Assembly (NCBI RefSeq): GCF_000237925.1
Contig: NC_031502.1
Span: 54,991,943 to 55,055,942, forward strand
Length of the DNA: 64,000 nt
DNA from: Schistosoma mansoni
Lineage: Eukaryota; Platyhelminthes; Trematoda; Strigeidida; Schistosomatidae
Reading direction: 5' to 3'
Part shown: piece after piece, positions 24,001 through 32,857 of the stretch
How the letters are laid out: each line of letters opens with the position of its first letter
Numbering within the stretch: the first letter of the stretch is position 1
Notes under the pieces: model-generated
The model's database searches: none
What the model saw: only the letters and a program-made list of their open reading frames with translations
Told to the model about the DNA's origin: nothing
Position numbers and translations under genes: made by a program

Positions 24001-27000
24001 TAGGTAATAAGGACGTTGTATCATCCTTCGTTTGCACCTTGACTGTCCTGTCTGTTTCAGGTGTTTTGATCTCAAAGGTGTCTAGCAGGACGTCAAGAGG
24101 TATTCGATGTCGATTCTCGCTGCTGGCTATCAAAGTTGCTTTCAGTTGGTTAGCATGACGTATCCAAACTTCTGAGCCAACTGACACCTCAAAAACCACA
24201 TTCCCTTTCTTTCTCACGATCCGACCAGCTGTCCATGAGGGATGTTTTCCTCGATAGTCCATAGCGAGTACCTTTTGACCCACGCTGAACAATCGTTTTT
24301 GTGCCCCATGATGACGATTGTACTGTTTCTCCATCATCATGTTTCGTTGCGGCTTAAGAGCTGGAGTCGGACGGATAACATCGAAATGTGTCCTTATTTT
24401 TCTGCCAAGTAACGCTTCCGCTGGAGAGACCCCATTTGTTGTTTGAGGGTTCGGTGTAGAGCGATAGATAAGCAGGAACCTCTCTAAGATCTCTTCGGTG
24501 GTACCCTCCCCTCTTGATTTTTTTAGAGCATTTTTGAACGTACCAACAAAACGTTCTACCTGGCCATTCGATTGCGGATGGAATGAAGGTGTTCGGATGT
24601 GCCTGATTCCGTTCTGCTGACAAAATTCTGAAAAGATAGATGATGTAAATTGTGTGCCGTTGTCGCTGACTACTTGTTCTGGAACCCCGAAACGACTGAA
24701 TAATTGCCGCAGTTTTCTAACTGTGCAGCTTGCGGTTGGATGTCCCATGATGAAAATTTCCGGCCACTTGCTGTATGCGTCAACTACCAGAAGGTAAGTT
24801 TGTCCATGGAAAGGACCAGCGAAATCTAAATGTATACGCTGCCACGGTGACTGTGGTATCGGCCATGATTGCAACTCTGCTTTTCGTGGAGCTTTTGCTG
24901 CCAATGCACATTTTGTACACGAACGGGATAGCTGCTCGAGTTAGGTATCTAATTGTGGCCAGTATACATAACTTCGTGCTAGCGCTTTCATGCGGTTTAT
25001 TCCGGGATGTCCTGCATGCAGCTGTTCGGGGACTGCTGGTTGCAACTTCTTTGGGATTATGACACGTTCAGCAAACATGAGACAATCGTCGATGATTGAA
25101 AGAGATAATCTGCGCTCATAAAACTGCTGAAGCTCTGTTGAACTGATCTTCGAGGGCCACCCTTCTAGGTGGAACTTTCTGACTTCTTGTAGAACAGGGT
25201 CTCGAAGAGTCTCTTTCCTGACTTCATCTGACGACACTGGAGTGTTTCGAATTGCCGCTGCTACTACACTCCGTATTTCTGGAATCTTTTCACCTGTCTT
25301 TTTTGCATGTGAAGTGGTGTCTGATGATGGACACGACACATTACAAACGCTGTTGAAGGGTACATACATTATTCCAAGTTTTTCTAACATATCTAGACCA
25401 AGAAGATCAAGGTTTGGTCGCTCTGTTAGATAGCATACTCCTTGACAGCTATTTCCATTGAAGGAAAATTCACACTGTAGTTCACCAACTAGTTTTAGTA
25501 TACCTCCAAATGCGTTTTTAGCCGTTATCTTGGATGGCTTCATTGGCGGCTTTCCCAGCAAGTTATACGTTTCCCTGGATACTAGGGTGATATCTGATGC
25601 CGTGTCAATTTGAAGACGAGCTGAAATGCCGTTTATCTGGATAGTAACGTACTTTCTCCGAATGTCACAGTCTGTTTGAAAAGCTGCTACCAGAGAAAGA
25701 GATTTAGACTCGGTTGATTTCACTACACGTGGAAGATGTTTATACTTCTTCTTGGGCTGGGACGTACGATTCGGTGGACAATGGCCTTCTTTATGTCCAC
25801 GTCTGTTGCACACCTGACATTTATGCTTCTTAAATGGACAGAACCGTACATAATGCCAATCGCCGCATAACCAACAGGCATCCGTTGGTTTGTTATGAGT
25901 TTTATTCGGCTTCTGACTTTTTAACCTAGTCATAGCATTTACACTACTGCAGGTTAAATTAGAATTTACCTGTTCAATTAACTGATTGTCGTGTCTGATG
26001 TTTTGTAGTCGTTTACACTCATCTGTCAATGTCTTGAGTGTGACGTTTGGGTCTTGATCCAAATGAGTTAGAAGTCTGGTTCTAATTTCAGTATCTTGTG
26101 GTGACTGTAGAGCTTTGATGAATATAAGGCATTTAAATTGATCTTCTGTCAACGAGCGTAACTTGAACCGTTCACACTCTCTGTTGACGACGTCTGCTAG
26201 AGCACCATATTCATCGGCTTCACGTTTCACCAAATTCAGACACTGATATCGAATACTAAACAATGAAGAAGATTCGCCGAATATCTCTGACAATTGCGTT
26301 ACTGTCTCCTCGAAACTGAGCTCTCGAGGTAACTTTGGCAATACATGATCAGCATAACGTGCATGCTCATTGCTTCCCAACTTACGCATCAACAACCGAG
26401 TCTTCCATGCGTCATCTTGTTGACAGAATTCTATTCTAAATGTATCTTCCCAACGCTTGAACCACGTGAGAAAAGTATTTCCACTTTCGGGATCATATAT
26501 GAATTCTGGGATGCTGCTAGCAACTGCATAGCAAGAAGTACTTGAAACAGCATGTGAACTCGAGTTTTGGATGCTGAACTGTTGCATCAGTCTCCAACAA
26601 CCGCATTTGTGCATCAAGTTGTGCTTGCTGTTGTTGTAGTATTCGGCTGAGCTGGTCATCTGATATAGTCATTTCGAATGAATTTTCCTTTTTCCTCGTC
26701 GCCACTGTTATAATTGTATTTTTGCTATATAAACGACCCAGCTATTCCTATTGCTTAGTATTCTTATACGATGACACTCTACAAGACCCCAAAATCAGAA
26801 CACTTTGAACAGGAATGAAATTGTATTCAAAATAATAATGATAAGTGAACAGCAATCACTAGTTCGAATAACATCCATATATTTGTAGTATATACATAAG
26901 AAGCTTCTAGATTTTTCTCCAATAATATGCTCGGGCTGATCGGTTTAGAATTAGCCAATCAGCGCGCAGCAACACCATCATGCATGAAACATGCTTTAAT

Positions 27001-29043
27001 CCAATCTATGTCCCGCTAACAGAGGGCGTATGAGAGGAAGCTGTATAGGACTGGCTTCTATTGGTCCTTCACGACTCCTTGGTTGAGGTCCCACAGATGG
27101 TGCAACACAGTAGCTAGAGACGCTATCAAACATGGATCAGAATAGAAGCCAGTGGCGATCCTGATGTAACTTTCTTTTACTTCCGTCATGAAAGTGAACG
27201 TAACTTCTTTATTTGGTAGAATTCTTTCTGTTAATATTTTCGCTGACTGGACTTCTCCCACTATTAGTATGTGGTGGTCGATATTTGATATTATCCCTAA
27301 CTTTGTATATTATTCGTCTTGATACCCGTTACTCGATAACGTCCTAACGGTGTATAAATCAGAAGGCGAATACGAAAGGTTGATTGCGTTTATTATTGAA
27401 CCACACACAGGTATCTAATATTACAGGCACGTTAAGCAAGCATGAAAGAGCAGTGCCGTAAAGCAGGCGAGTGAGTGTGAGAGCCGAATGAGTAAGTGTG
27501 CACAATACGGTGTAGCGCAGTGCAGAGCAGAGCAGTAAACAGGATTAAGATGTACATATATATATAAGTGGAAAAGTATGAGTCATCGGATTAATTAAGC
27601 GATTAATAATAATGCTAGCGGAATGGATACATGTGTAGGTAGTAAGCAATGTTCAAGCGTATATAAAAAAGTACAATGGTATAGATAGGTTGTTATTGTA
27701 TGAATGACTGTCCATTAAATAAGTTAACAAAAGGGCTTAGCCAGATTAGATGTAAACAAACTCAATTGTATCTGAGTTGCTATAATTATTCTTATTATTA
27801 TTATTTTACTCTCACACACAAATCTCCGTTCATTGTCGCTCTTCTTTTTATTATACTCACCCCCCACTCTCTATCTCTTCCCAACCTCATTGTTATTGTG
27901 TGTCGTATATGCAATTGGTGCCCTCTTGTACTAGTGCTTATGTGTTCAGATAAAATAAATAAATAAATAGCAACCGATGTCTTGATGGACTAATGCTGTG
28001 CTTCGGTTTGGTCGTCCGCAGCTTTTTTCCAACCTACTCCTACGGCAAACAAAATCAACCGTCGAGATAGGAAGTGGTTGGATATACGTATTACATGTCC
28101 CAACCAAATCAGTCGACAAAGATTTACCAACTCATCAATTGTTGTGTCTTTACCCACCTTATGCCTAACCTCAGTATTACTTACTCCGTAGTTTGAAAAT
28201 ACGAGAACAATGCTTCGAAGGCAAGTATGATCGAAATCTCAATCAGGCGATTTAAACCTTTCAATACAGATCGTAAAACACACATACACAACTCTACGGG
28301 TTATTTTTATGATTTGATAAGTTTGTACACTAAGCTAGTTAGTTGAAACTCCGAATTCAATACGATAAATGAGACTGTTTTCATCCTCTACTTTCCTGTT
28401 CGCTAACTGAAGTGAGAAGTTCGTGACTATTAAAGGAAACACAACTCACTTGCAGCAAAACAGCTTCAGATATTACTATCATATAATAGAAGCTTCAGAG
28501 AATAATGGGCAACAGAATATAAAAAGACATGCAAATAAAACTATTTGACACAGGTATATATATACATAAAACATACACTTCAGCGACATCAACAGGTCCT
28601 GTGCTGATCCTATTTGAATAGCGATGTTCATTATTTCGATCACCTCTCGAGCCAAATAGATTATCATTTGACGGCGTATGGGTTTTCTTTGGAGACAAAC
28701 GAAGATCTGTGAGCGGTGGTGGGATTCTACGGTGTACAGGATGTGAATGATGAGCACTTGGACGATAGATACTAGTTTGTTGAGATGTTTTCACAGGCTG
28801 AGATGAATTCGTTAGATTGTTATTATCATCGAGTTTATCTGATAATGATGCAGCTTTAGAAGTTCCATTTCTTTGTAATGATTCTTGTAAACTGTCTGAA
28901 GATTTATTCAACTCGGCATTTGTGACAGGTTCCTCGGATTTTTTATGTGTTGTAGAATAATTATCTGATGATTGGATAGCAGAACTCGGAAGCGTAAGAT
29001 TCAACCGATTACGTCTACTTCCACTCCCAGAGGATGTTGACAT
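11377..29043 (-). CDS. MAP2K1/2 homolog: MEK1/2 dual-specificity MAP kinase kinase (MAP2K)
   Basis: Five coding exons (29043-28577, 22291-22042, 20163-19946, 14132-13804, 11750-11377) join in phase into 546 codons including the stop, giving a 545-residue protein. Families known: MEK1/2 phosphorylate ERK on Thr and Tyr in the cytoplasmic Ras-Raf-MEK-ERK cascade. Seen: glycine loop GKGNGG (198-203), catalytic Lys220, alpha-C Glu237, HRDVKPSN (311-318), DFG (331-333), and activation loop [12 protein letters not shown] with Ser341 and Ser345, matching the Raf sites Ser218 and Ser222 of human MEK1. The N-terminal RRNRLNLTL resembles an ERK-docking D site. The N-terminal extension is about 155 low-complexity residues, making the protein longer than human MEK1 (393), while the proline-rich insert is short. 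Introns of 1.9 to 6.3 kb are packed with repeats. Confidence 0.95.
11878..12015 (+). repeat. Degenerate Smalpha with hammerhead 5' part
   Basis: A worn tRNA-like head (TTCGAATCCC at 11937-11946) is followed by CATCCGACTGATGAG, CAAATAGGAC and GAAAC. Both invariant boxes are intact. The cleavage site and the 3' stem I strand are replaced by the AT run that follows. It lies in MEK intron 4. Confidence 0.6.
12016..12054. repeat. (AT)n microsatellite
   Basis: An AT dinucleotide run directly abutting the truncated Smalpha copy. Confidence 0.9.
12060..12240 (-). repeat. Degenerate family B element
   Basis: Minus strand: GAGGAGTCTCATACTACG, GATGAAACAG and TATCCAGCACTCCC follow the order of the family B hammerhead arm. 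Strongly diverged. Confidence 0.4.
12700..12990 (-). repeat. R3 LINE remnant
   Basis: The minus strand parallels the better kept 27975-28235 piece (CTCCCATGCCAGATAG and CGTCGAGATAGG on the plus strand here). That piece encodes the R3 C-terminal region. Old and heavily diverged. Confidence 0.45.
13160..13575. repeat. Family B inverted pair, degenerate
   Basis: A minus hammerhead arm (about 13165-13235; CTGAAGAG box, altered GAAA) is followed by a plus unit (about 13390-13575). The plus unit has TCAGTGGTTTAAAGATTAAG near 13411, a TCGATTCC B-box-like motif near 13454 and a worn arm GAGCACTGTTGAGGGG. It lies in MEK intron 4. Confidence 0.5.
13804..14132 (-). CDS. MAP2K1/2 homolog: MEK exon 4, catalytic and activation loops
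   Basis: Residues 313-421: [10 protein letters not shown], the DFG motif, [45 protein letters not shown], then a short linker EGKPLPG where human MEK1 has its longer proline-rich insert. Acceptor TTTCAG and donor GTAAGA are clear. Confidence 0.95.
14765..15328 (+). mobile_element. SINE-C copy with target duplication
   Basis: From GCCCCCAAATGCCCTGGTAC near 14795 to TATTTATGTGTTTAAATAAT. ATCATAAAGAT at 14765-14775 is repeated at 15318-15328, an 11-base target duplication. An inverted copy of the same 11 bases (14779-14789) sits between the left duplication and the element. It lies in MEK intron 3. Confidence 0.8.
15826..16345 (-). mobile_element. SINE-C copy
   Basis: Full-length and inverted relative to the 14765 copy. 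The tail TTATTTATTTA at about 15826 is followed by the shared CACATAAATATTGGTAC block and, at the far end, CTCTCGGCCGTACCAGGGCA. It lies in MEK intron 3. Confidence 0.8.
16826..17345 (+). mobile_element. SINE-C copy
   Basis: Full-length plus-strand copy from CCCCTAAATGCCCTGGTACG to TATTTATGTGTTTTTAAATA. It lies in MEK intron 3. Confidence 0.8.
17690..18400 (+). mobile_element. R3 (RTE-type) LINE, RT fragment
   Basis: A 211-codon frame from 17764 encodes [31 protein letters not shown], the thumb [12 protein letters not shown] and [19 protein letters not shown]. It is truncated at both ends. The catalytic YADD box reads YIDD, so this copy is probably inactive apart from its truncation. It lies in MEK intron 3. 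Confidence 0.8.
19344..19520 (+). mobile_element. Family B element with hammerhead-like arm
   Basis: The B-box-like GGTTCGAGTCTCG near 19370 is followed by GCGCACTGCTGAGGAGTCCC, ATAATAGGAC, then GGAAC in place of GAAAC, GGCC, GCC in place of GTC, and CAGTG. Stem I (GCACTG with CAGTG) and stem II are kept while two core positions are changed. It lies in MEK intron 3. Confidence 0.65.
19708..19905 (+). mobile_element. Family B element, tRNA-like head and arm
   Basis: Head: GGCTCAGTGGTTTATCGGTT, then a GTGCGAATCTCG box; arm: GCACTGCTGAGTAGTCCC, ATAATAGGACGGAACGGCC and GTTCAGTACTTCC. The CTGANGAG and GAAA boxes each have one change. It ends just before MEK exon 3. Confidence 0.6.
19946..20163 (-). 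CDS. MAP2K1/2 homolog: MEK exon 3, hinge region
   Basis: Residues 240-312 ([18 protein letters not shown] ... [10 protein letters not shown] ... HIIHR). It starts in phase 0 after an AG acceptor and ends CATAG|GTAAG, splitting the Arg312 codon of the HRD motif. Confidence 0.93.
20400..20570 (-). repeat. R3 LINE 3' end fragment
   Basis: The minus strand matches 60840-60930 (GGTATGGCAACTTGGACTGA type sequence) and is preceded by a CAGTCAGTCAGT run, which is a (TGAC)n tail in LINE orientation. Confidence 0.6.
21165..21275 (-). mobile_element. Short R2-derived element (leader)
   Basis: Minus-strand match to the 10525-10655 leader element (TTAGCGAGTTAGTTTTTCTA, CTACGGGATGGGGTCGCTAA, GGGACCGGCAGTAAC), ending just after AGCTACAGGCGG without the TAAG tail. 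It lies in MEK intron 2. Confidence 0.55.
21455..21915 (+). mobile_element. R2 LINE 3' fragment
   Basis: Frames from 21462 encode [56 protein letters not shown] and [20 protein letters not shown], the RTE C-terminal region. The copy ends GGAGTAACAGGAGTAAGTAA plus a TAAG tail. The best-preserved R2 3' end in the window. It lies in MEK intron 2. Confidence 0.8.
22042..22291 (-). CDS. MAP2K1/2 homolog: MEK exon 2, glycine loop and catalytic Lys
   Basis: Acceptor TTTTTTAG before 22291 and donor GTAAGT after 22042 frame residues 157-239. It holds the regulatory helix ([21 protein letters not shown]), the [10 protein letters not shown] loop, [11 protein letters not shown] with catalytic Lys220, and IIRELQ with Glu237. 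Confidence 0.92.
22389..22434 (-). ncRNA. Hammerhead-like ribozyme, family B
   Basis: Minus strand in order: GCACTA, CTGAGGAG, stem II TCCCACAATAAGAC, GAAAC, GGCC, TTC (an allowed NUH triplet), CAGTGC. Stem I pairs five of six bases and the invariant core is complete; stem II has one mismatch. GGCC gives a minimal stem III, as in Smalpha, which may need dimers to work. Activity is an inference. Confidence 0.6.
22512..22556 (+). ncRNA. Hammerhead-like ribozyme, family B, stem II damaged
   Basis: GCACTG, CTGAGGAG, TCCCACAATAAAAA, GAAAC, GGCC, GTC, CAGTAC. Core, stem I and cleavage triplet are kept; the 3' strand of stem II has become A-rich. Confidence 0.55.
23503..23596 (-). mobile_element. 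SINE-C 3' end, 5' truncated
   Basis: Only the last 90 bases of SINE-C are present (CACATAAATATAGGTAC to GATTTGTGTGAGGG), inserted in R1. GTATGAGA occurs just before it (near 23494) and again at 27028, a probable target duplication now separated by the Gypsy insertion. Confidence 0.65.
23897..24904 (-). pseudogene. Gypsy fossil: integrase core
   Basis: The rve integrase core: [25 protein letters not shown] and [16 protein letters not shown] carry the D,D,E residues. A chromodomain-free C-terminal region follows and runs to the purine tract. Part of a broken element. Confidence 0.88.
24941..26659 (-). pseudogene. Gypsy fossil: gag, protease and integrase zinc region
   Basis: In order: a gag domain of the K02A2.6/Mag kind ([16 protein letters not shown], then [14 protein letters not shown]), two cysteine-rich knuckles ([27 protein letters not shown]), a protease start with [13 protein letters not shown], and the HHCC-type integrase zinc region near [20 protein letters not shown]. 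Part of a broken element. Confidence 0.85.
27265..27840. other. Unrecognised stretch in MEK intron 1
   Basis: No coding signal. It could be diverged R1 3' UTR or another inserted repeat; I found no internal match in the window. Confidence 0.35.
27975..28235 (-). repeat. R3 LINE C-terminal fragment
   Basis: The minus strand encodes [20 protein letters not shown] then [20 protein letters not shown] and [18 protein letters not shown], matching the C-terminal region of R3 at 60345-60570. It is 5' and 3' truncated and lies in MEK intron 1. Confidence 0.65.
28577..29043 (-). CDS. MAP2K1/2 homolog: MEK exon 1 (coding)
   Basis: ATG at 29043 opens [19 protein letters not shown]; residues 1-155 are Ser/Asn/Thr-rich and unstructured in appearance. 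The donor GTATGT follows 28577 and leaves two bases (GT), which pair with the single T that opens exon 2 to make Val156. Open sequence continues past the donor but loses any resemblance to the family. The D-site-like RRNRLNLTL at residues 10-18 is where MEK proteins dock ERK. Confidence 0.85.
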
Positions 29044-29065
29044 TTAATTGAATTCAAATAGTGTG
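29044..29065 (-). promoter_or_regulatory. MEK 5' UTR with 3' splice site
   Basis: On the minus strand a pyrimidine tract TCTCCATCCTTTTACAG ends at 29066, and 22 bases later the MEK ATG begins. This is either the end of a 5' UTR intron, with a non-coding exon farther upstream, or a spliced-leader trans-splice acceptor, which schistosomes are known to use. Confidence 0.55.
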
Positions 29066-29227
29066 CTGTAAAAGGATGGAGAAAATAAAAAAAGTTCTTG
29101 GAATAGGTATCAACTAATATAACTTCATTAAAAAATGTCATATAGACGCATACTAATTCAATCGGTCAAAACATCTTAACAAACAATAGTAAAATCGCTT
29201 TTCACTACGTTTCACCAGCATCTACTA

Positions 29228-29665
29228 TGTACATTTATTTTATTTATTTAAACACATATATATTGGTAAAAAAGGGCACCAGATATATATATGCCACACA
29301 AAATAATGAAAGTAGGAAGAGGAGGGATGAAAAGATAAGGCGGACTGAAATGTACAACCGGAAGACTCCTTCAGTTATTTATTTATTTATTTATTTAAAC
29401 ACATATATTGGTACAAAAGGGCACCAGATACATATGCGCCACACAAAATAATGAAAGTAGGAAGAGAAGGGATGAAAAGATAAGGCGGACTGAAATGTAC
29501 AACCGGAAGACTCCTTCAGTTATTTATTTATTTATTTATTTAAACACATATATATTGGTACAAAAGGGCACCAGATACATATGCGCCACACAAAATAATG
29601 AAAGTAGGAAGAGAAGGGATGAAAAGATAAGGCGGACTGAAATGTACAACCAGAAGACTCTTTCA
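29228..29665 (-). repeat. R1 LINE 3' end in three tandem copies
   Basis: Three head-to-tail units of about 145 bases. On the plus strand each runs TTTATTTATTTAAACACATA, TTGGTACAAAAGGGCACCAG, CACACAAAATAATGAAAGTA and ends CCGGAAGACTCCTTCAGTTA (units start near 29228, 29375 and 29520). Units 2 and 3 are nearly identical and unit 1 slightly diverged. They form the 3' end of the adjoining LINE. Confidence 0.85.
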
Positions 29666-32262
29666 GTTAAGAAAGTTAGAACCACTCTTTATGTAGAAAG
29701 TAAAAGAAGGTTACAGCAGGTTCGCCACTGGCTTCTATTTTGAGCCATATCCGATAGCGTCTCTAGCCACTGTGTTGCACCATCTCTCGGACCCTAACCA
29801 GGGAGTCGTGAAGGACCAACGGAAGCTAGCCCTTTGCAGCTTTCTTTCATGCCACGACACCATGTCATACACTGACCACCTCTTCGCTTTTCCCAACCAG
29901 TCCCAGAGTCGGCAAATAATGCACGACGTGGAATTCTCTGACGACATTCGTAAAACATGTCCAAGCCACCGAAGTCGGTGTTTCAAGATGGTGACACCAA
30001 TTGATTTATCGTCTCGGCGCCCGAACACACGATGCCGAACCTCTGCATTACTAACATGGTGTTGCCACTGGATGTCAGCAATCCTTCGGAGACAACGATG
30101 ATCGAACACAGAGAGACGTCTAACATCCTCAACTCGGAGAGGCCAGGCTTCACAAGTATAGAGCAAAACTGCTCTCACCAACGCGTTGTAAATCCGACCT
30201 TTGACAACCAGACTAACATCACGAAGGCGCCAAAGATGGCCCAGATTGGCATAAGCCGCTCTGGCTTTCCTTATACGTGCATCAATCTCATCACTCACGC
30301 CACCACCAGCACTTATATAGCTACCTAGATACACGAACTTCTCAACTACTTCGATCTGCTCACCATCCAGGGTGAGTACAGGATGAGAATCCTGCCAGTC
30401 TTGTAGGAGTACTTTGCACTTGGAGGGTGCAAAGCACATGCCGTACCTGCGGACACTGATTTCCAACTGATTAAGTGCGGATTGCATGTCTTGGGCATTA
30501 TCGCACAGTAAGACAATATCATCCGCATACTCGAGGTCGAGAAGTCGTTCTCCAGGCAACATATCCACACCGCCATTACTTACATCCATCAGAGCTGTTT
30601 CCAGAATGTCATCGATGGCAAAGTTGAAGGGGAATGGTGAGATCGGGCAACCCTGCCTAACCCCACTGCTCGAATGAAACAAGGGAGAAAGGTGGTTGTA
30701 TGCCCTCACTCTGCCTGAGGTGTTCGTATACAGGGCCTTTAAGATGTTAATGAACTTCTCAGGCACACCCTTCTTCAATAGACAATCCCAGAGAACAGTC
30801 CTGTCCAACGAATCGAAGGCCGCCCTGATATCAAGAAACACTACGATTGTTGGCCTGCGATAAGTATGACGGTGTTCTAACATTTGGCGGAGGGTGAAGA
30901 TGTGATCAATGCATCCTCGACCAGAACGAAAACCAGCCTGCTCCTCGCGAGTCAATCGTTCTCGGGTTTTAAACAACCTACGAAGAATGACAGAAGCCAA
31001 TAGTTTGGACGCAATCGGAAGTAGACTTATCCCCCAATAGTTGTTACAGCAACAACGTGAACCCTTTTTAAAGATAGGGACGACTATTGACTCATTCCAT
31101 GATGTTGGAACACTTTCTTGCTCCCAAACCTTTGCAAACAACACCGCCAGTTCCTTAGTCAGAAAGTCACCACCATCTTTAGAAAGAGCCGGAGGTACGT
31201 CATCTGGGCCAGGTGATTTGTAGCGCTTCAAGAGTTGGAGTTCCTTGCGGACTTCCGCCTCGTTTGGTAGATCAGTCGTCACCGGCCGTAGGGAGCAGGA
31301 CAAACTGGTTGATGTTGCCGGAGCAGCAGGCCAGTTGAACTGCCCTTCGAAAAATTCCGCCCATCGTCCAAGACGTCGAGAGATGTTAGTGATTGGCATC
31401 CCATCATCCTCGTAGATTGTTTCACTCACACCAGACTTCTTGCTGCCAGTGGCTCGGATGAGTTGGAAGAGCTTCCGGCAGTTACCAGATGCAGCTGCTG
31501 CTTCCATCTCATTAGCACGCTCCGACCACCAGGCTTCTCGGTCCTTACGCAAGCTTTGCCCAATTTCACTACGTAACAGCCTTCGTTTGTGGTCAAACTC
31601 ACGGTCACCCGGAGTAGACCGACGGGCTTCCATCAGTTGTAAGGAGCTAGAAGAAACCCAGTGCTTGTAAGCGGGACGTTTCGATAAGCCACAAGCGGCT
31701 TTACTCGCCATTTTCATGGCGTCGTGAAGATGCAACCAATGCTCATCTATACTTTTCGATAGGATGGTAGCTAGCCTAGAGGCTAGCTCCGCTCGATACT
31801 TACTTGCAACAGAAGTTGCAGCCAGTTTACTAACATCGATCCGTTGATGGTGGTCAATCCTTCGGCCACTGAAAAGTAAGGTGAGATTGGCGCAGACCAG
31901 GGCATGATCAGACTCCAGATAGGTACTCCAAAAGGAGCGGCAGTCTTGTACACAACCACGCCAGCGGTAGCTGATCGCGATGTGATCAATCTGAGTCCAG
32001 GCTTGAGATGCAGAGGGAGGACGCCAGGTGGCACACCGGCGATGACAGTGCCGGAAGTTAGTGCTAGCCAGAAACAGGTTGTGGTCTGTGCACAGTTGCA
32101 GCAAACGGTCCCCGTTATCTGTCCTGCGACCAACAAGTCCCCATCGGCCACCTAAACGACTCTCTTCTGTGCCTAGATGCCCGACATGTGCATTCAAGTC
32201 TCCGGCTAATACTACAATATCTACAATATGTACATTTGCAAACATCAGTAATGACTTCATAC
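29666..32262 (-). mobile_element. R1 (RTE-type) LINE, 5' truncated, long ORF
   Basis: An 841-codon frame (32260-29735) starts in the second half of an apurinic endonuclease domain (AGDLNAHVGHL, then QIDHIAI and ESDHALV). The reverse transcriptase follows: [64 protein letters not shown] and LEYADDIVLL, with the catalytic YADD near residue 578. The C-terminal part holds [15 protein letters not shown] and RLRWLGHVLRMS. The frame then shifts by one near 29945, so the RRALFAD-type end is read out of frame. Missing the N-terminal endonuclease, the copy is not autonomous, yet its RT is intact and thus fairly young. It lies 0.6 kb upstream of MEK on the same strand. Confidence 0.9.
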
Positions 32263-32857
32263 ATATCCACTGAAATATTATCGCTTTTGTAAATATTAAT
32301 CTCTTTAATATTTCCTTGAAAAAGCTTGAACCAGATTGCCAGGCGAAACGTTGAATTTACTTCAAATTCATTCGCTGAGATTTTACAAATATATTATTCC
32401 TATTTAATGTCTTAAATCAACTCGGCACCCGAACACCGTGAAACTATTTGCTCTAATTAAGACAAAAATTCTTATATATTTAGTCTCTTTAAATTAGTTG
32501 AATCAAATAATTTCTACACTACTTAAATTTCGCTTTCAAATAATTCCACCAAAATCTTAGACTAACAAATCTAACTTGTTTTTCACTATAATTCTACTAC
32601 AAACTAGCATACTATGTTGGTTTAGACCATTTCACATAAAACCAAAGAATGCAAACTTTACACATATATGCATTGCTACACTTCATAAGTGTAAACGTAG
32701 TAAGATACTGAAACGATAAAAAGTAGAGAATAACAAATTGATAAGGAAGGACAAAATGCTTTGAGTTTATAAGAGGATAAGTAATAGATGACTTTACACC
32801 GTCACAATACGTTTCTAACAACTGATTACTAACAATAATTGATGCGATTATCCATCG
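32263..32857. other. AT-rich spacer, nothing recognised
   Basis: No exon, RNA gene or matching repeat is visible. Confidence 0.4.

Larger units (their letters stand above)
23597..27021 (-). mobile_element. Mag-like Gypsy LTR retrotransposon fossil, young
   Basis: Both LTRs are 316 bases (5' LTR 26706-27021, 3' LTR 23597-23912), start TGTTAGC and end TAACA on the minus strand, and differ at one base that I noticed. GAGGG flanks both ends (23592-23596 and 27022-27026), a 5-base target duplication. A purine tract AAGGGGGAGG precedes the 3' LTR and a TGGCGACG site, possibly the primer site, follows the 5' LTR. Parts seen: gag with zinc knuckles, protease and integrase. The copy is incomplete and broken, with at least two breaks. 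The near-identical LTRs point to a recent insertion. It lies in MEK intron 1. Confidence 0.92.
23040..27968 (+). mobile_element. R1 LINE fragment, split by nested insertions
   Basis: The pieces 23040-23503 and 27027-27260 together follow the C-terminal region of the R1 LINE at 29-32 kb ([14 protein letters not shown] near 23205, [12 protein letters not shown] near 23460, then the TTGGTCCTTCACGACTCC block near 27060). A candidate 3' end, GGTGCCCTCTTGTACTAGTG plus an AAATAAATAAATA tail, lies at 27915-27968; the sequence between 27260 and 27840 is not recognised as R1. A SINE-C tail and then a Gypsy element were inserted inside it. It lies in MEK intron 1. Confidence 0.7.

Noticed and set aside
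27265-27840. Solo LTR
   Set aside because: I could not find convincing termini or a target duplication, and no second copy is in the window.
28479-28757. 92-codon frame with hydrophobic stretch
   Set aside because: It overlaps MEK exon 1 in another frame and has no support of its own.
29228-29665. CRISPR-like array
   Set aside because: Three long near-identical units without unique spacers, at a LINE 3' end in a eukaryotic genome.
29772-32273. Plus-strand open frames of 60-109 codons
   Set aside because: Antisense shadows of the R1 LINE frame.
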